Assembly (NCBI GenBank): GCA_947259815.1
Contig: CAMYNO010000392.1
Span: forward strand, 1 to 7,935
Reading direction: 5' to 3'
DNA length: 7,935 bases
From: an uncultured Parvularculaceae bacterium
GTDB lineage: Bacteria; Pseudomonadota; Alphaproteobacteria; Caulobacterales; Parvularculaceae
The position numbers were made by a program, and so were the translations under genes. How positions within the stretch are numbered: position 1 is the first letter of the stretch; each line of letters begins with the position of its first letter. The notes under the pieces were generated by a model. It searched no databases and was not told the origin of the DNA. It worked only from the letters and a program-made list of their open reading frames with translations. Shown here piece after piece: positions 5,825 through 7,935 of the stretch.

Positions 5825-7935
5825 ATGCAAATGGGGTACCGAGCAAGCGGCCTGTGCGCCGCGTTAGCCATGATACTTGCTGCTTGCGGGGGCGACAAAT
5901 CCCCCGGCGCTGAAATTCAGAAAGAAGAAACGATGCCTCCATCTCCCTTCGCCGCGGCGGCGGAACTAGCGCCCCCCACAATCGAAAAACGCCCGGTCGA
6001 AAGCACCCAGCACGGCCATACGAGAACAGATAACTACGCATGGTTGCGTGAGGATAACTGGCAGCGTGTTTTACGCGATCCGTCGGTTCTGAGCGCGGAT
6101 ATTCGTGCGGCGCTTGAGGCGGAGAATGAATATTACGGCGCCGTCACGGAAGACATCGGCGAGCTTCGTCAGAAATTATTCTTCGAAATGCGCGGCCGGC
6201 TGAAGGAGGACGATACAAGTGTTCCTGTCCCCGATGGCGACTGGGAATATCTGCGCCGTTTCAGGGAAGGCGGCCAATATCCGATTTACGTGCGAACGCC
6301 GCGCGGCGGCGGCGAGGAGCAGGTGATCATTGATGGAGACACGGAAGCGGTGGGCGCGCGTTTTTTTGACATCGGCGCCGTCGCCCACAGTCCCGATCAT
6401 CGATACGCTGCTTTCGCCGTTGATCGTCTTGGTTCAGAGTATTTTACGATCAACGTTCGGGAAATCGCTACTGGCGAGGAGTTGCCCGACCAAATCGAAA
6501 ATGCTGATTCAGCAGGCGCGGTATGGAGCGCAGATGCTTCCGGATTCTTTTACGTCGAGCGCGACGACAAACAGCGACCGGTACGCGTTAAATATCACCG
6601 TCTGGGCGAAGCCGCTGCCAAGGATTCGCTGATTTATGAAGAAAAAGACCCCGGATTTTTTCTGGGCATTGGGAAAAGCCAAAGCGGCGACTATGTCCTG
6701 ATCGCCGCCGTCAGCCAGATTACCAGCGAGTATCGGGCTATTCCCGCCAGCGATCCGCTTGCTGAACCGGTCCTGATTGCGGAACGCGAAAACGGCGTCG
6801 AATATGATGTTGAACATCACGGCGATGATTTCATCATTCGCACAAACGCCGACGGCGCTGTCGATTTCAAGATCGTCAAGGCACCGGTTTCTTCGCCGGG
6901 GCGCGAAAACTGGGTTGACTGGATTTCCCATAAAGAGGGCCACAACATCGTTCGCATGATCCCTTACAAGGATTATTTCGTTTATTATGAACGCTCAAAC
7001 GCCGTCCCGCGTATCGTCGTATCGACTTATGACGGGGCGTCTTACGAAATTGCATTTGACGAACCGGCGTTTACTTTGGGCCTCCACAGCGGCTTTGAGT
7101 ATGACACGACGACTGTGCGCTTTGGATATGAGTCGCCGTCAACGCCGCAACAGATATTCGACTATGACATGGGAAGTCGTGAGCGAACGCTGCTCAAAAC
7201 GCAGGAAGTTCCGAGCGGGCACAATCCTGAGCTTTATGTTGTCGAGCGGATTGACGCTGCCGCGGCCGATGGCGCTAAAATTCCGGTTGTTATCTTACGG
7301 TTGAAATCAACGCCTACGGACGGCTCCGCGCCGGCGCTGATTTACGGATACGGCGCTTATGGCGCGACGATTTCGGACGGCTTTTCCACGAACATCCTGT
7401 CGCTGGTCGACCGCGGTGTCGTATATGCGCTCGCCCATGTGCGCGGCGGCGCGGCCAAGGGAAGGCAATGGTATCTCGACGGTAAACTCGACAAGAAAAT
7501 GAACAGCTTCACCGATTTTAACGCAACGGCTGAAGCGCTGATCGAGAAGAGGTATACGTCGCAAAAGAAGATTGTGATCTACGGCGGAAGCGCTGGCGGG
7601 CTACTGGTCGGCGCCGCTGTTAATCTGCGGCCGGAGCTGTATGCCGGCGTGATCGCTGCTGTCCCCTTTGTCGACGTTATTACGACTATCTCGGACGGTG
7701 ATTTGCCGCTAACGCCGCCGGAATGGGAAGAGTGGGGCAACCCGAACGAAAGCGCCGAACAATATGGCTGGATTGCGGAATATTCGCCCTATGACAATAT
7801 TCGCAATGTTCAATATCCGCCGATCATGGCGACGGCGGGGTTAACGGATTATCGCGTCACCTATTGGGAGCCGGCGAAGTGGATCGCGCAGCTGCGGGAC
7901 GACGCCAAGGGCGGTCCGTTCGTGTTGCGGGTCAA
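5825..7935 (+). CDS. ptrB: Oligopeptidase B (protease II), S9A serine peptidase, predicted lipoprotein, partial at 3' end
   Basis: Predicted to cut peptides after Arg or Lys. The 703 visible residues start with a lipoprotein signal ending in LAAC, so C21 should be lipidated, followed by a Pro/Ala/Glu-rich linker to about 55. The S9 N-terminal seven-bladed propeller spans about 60-430, starting near the DNYAWLREDNW signature. The alpha/beta-hydrolase domain follows, with YGYGAYG, HVRGG, QWYLDGKLDKKMNSFTDF, the nucleophile S589 in GGSAGG and D675 in TDYRVTYWEPAKW. The S-to-D gap (86) fits E. coli PtrB (S532, D617), so the catalytic His is expected near residue 710, just past the window. E633 and E635 in PEWEEWGNP stand 44 and 46 residues after the serine, like the P1-pocket glutamates E576/E578 known in Salmonella OpdB. 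The start is uncertain: ATGs at 5825 and 5831 are both in frame, a GGG at 5820-5822 suits the second better, and an in-frame TAG at 5789 bounds the gene. Confidence 0.94.
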   Translation, partial: MQMGYRASGLCAALAMILAACGGDKSPGAEIQKEETMPPSPFAAAAELAPPTIEKRPVESTQHGHTRTDNYAWLREDNWQRVLRDPSVLSADIRAALEAENEYYGAVTEDIGELRQKLFFEMRGRLKEDDTSVPVPDGDWEYLRRFREGGQYPIYVRTPRGGGEEQVIIDGDTEAVGARFFDIGAVAHSPDHRYAAFAVDRLGSEYFTINVREIATGEELPDQIENADSAGAVWSADASGFFYVERDDKQRPVRVKYHRLGEAAAKDSLIYEEKDPGFFLGIGKSQSGDYVLIAAVSQITSEYRAIPASDPLAEPVLIAERENGVEYDVEHHGDDFIIRTNADGAVDFKIVKAPVSSPGRENWVDWISHKEGHNIVRMIPYKDYFVYYERSNAVPRIVVSTYDGASYEIAFDEPAFTLGLHSGFEYDTTTVRFGYESPSTPQQIFDYDMGSRERTLLKTQEVPSGHNPELYVVERIDAAAADGAKIPVVILRLKSTPTDGSAPALIYGYGAYGATISDGFSTNILSLVDRGVVYALAHVRGGAAKGRQWYLDGKLDKKMNSFTDFNATAEALIEKRYTSQKKIVIYGGSAGGLLVGAAVNLRPELYAGVIAAVPFVDVITTISDGDLPLTPPEWEEWGNPNESAEQYGWIAEYSPYDNIRNVQYPPIMATAGLTDYRVTYWEPAKWIAQLRDDAKGGPFVLRV

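Overview
The window looks like chromosomal DNA from an alphaproteobacterium with moderate-to-high GC. This is inferred from the gene families, for example an oligopeptidase B whose glutamate-bearing P1-pocket loop reads TPPEWEEWGNP, and from the many secreted lipoprotein peptidases, a habit of marine Parvularculaceae/Hyphomonadaceae-like lineages. The lineage cannot be fixed from sequence alone. No mobile elements, tRNA, rRNA or CRISPR arrays were seen.

Left third (1-2500, minus strand): a riboflavin biosynthesis operon, read right to left as promoter, FMN riboswitch, ribD, ribE, ribB. RibD makes the pyrimidine precursor from the GTP-derived intermediate. RibB makes the four-carbon unit 3,4-dihydroxy-2-butanone 4-phosphate. 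RibE performs the last dismutation to riboflavin. The lumazine synthase (RibH) and GTP cyclohydrolase II (RibA) needed to complete the pathway are not in view; they may lie beyond position 1, and ribB may be the front half of a ribBA fusion. Both gene junctions are TGATG stop/start overlaps with good Shine-Dalgarno sequences, so the genes are probably translationally coupled. A canonical FMN aptamer sits about 100 bases before ribD. A hairpin whose 3' arm is the ribD Shine-Dalgarno, and which is followed at once by six T and then the ATG, is the likely expression platform.

Middle (2500-4988, plus strand): a divergent intergenic region with a striking 16-bp palindrome, then a 762-residue M3-family (Dcp-like) zinc peptidase with a lipoprotein signal peptide.

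Right third (4993-7935): a convergent hairpin, then msrA on the minus strand encoding an exported methionine sulfoxide reductase A, a 205-bp divergent gap, and a plus-strand S9 oligopeptidase B (PtrB-like) with a lipoprotein signal. The latter runs off the right edge about seven residues before its expected catalytic histidine. The three genes from 2700 onward are all predicted to act outside the cytoplasm, on proteins or peptides (peptide trimming, repair of oxidised methionine, cleavage after Arg/Lys). They are in three separate transcription units, so any joint role in envelope peptide turnover is only an inference.

Overall this is mostly an ordinary housekeeping region. I did not see an undescribed system. 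The points most worth a second look are the combined terminator/SD hairpin under the FMN riboswitch, the unassigned palindrome in the rib/dcp gap, and the exported peptidase-Msr neighbourhood.
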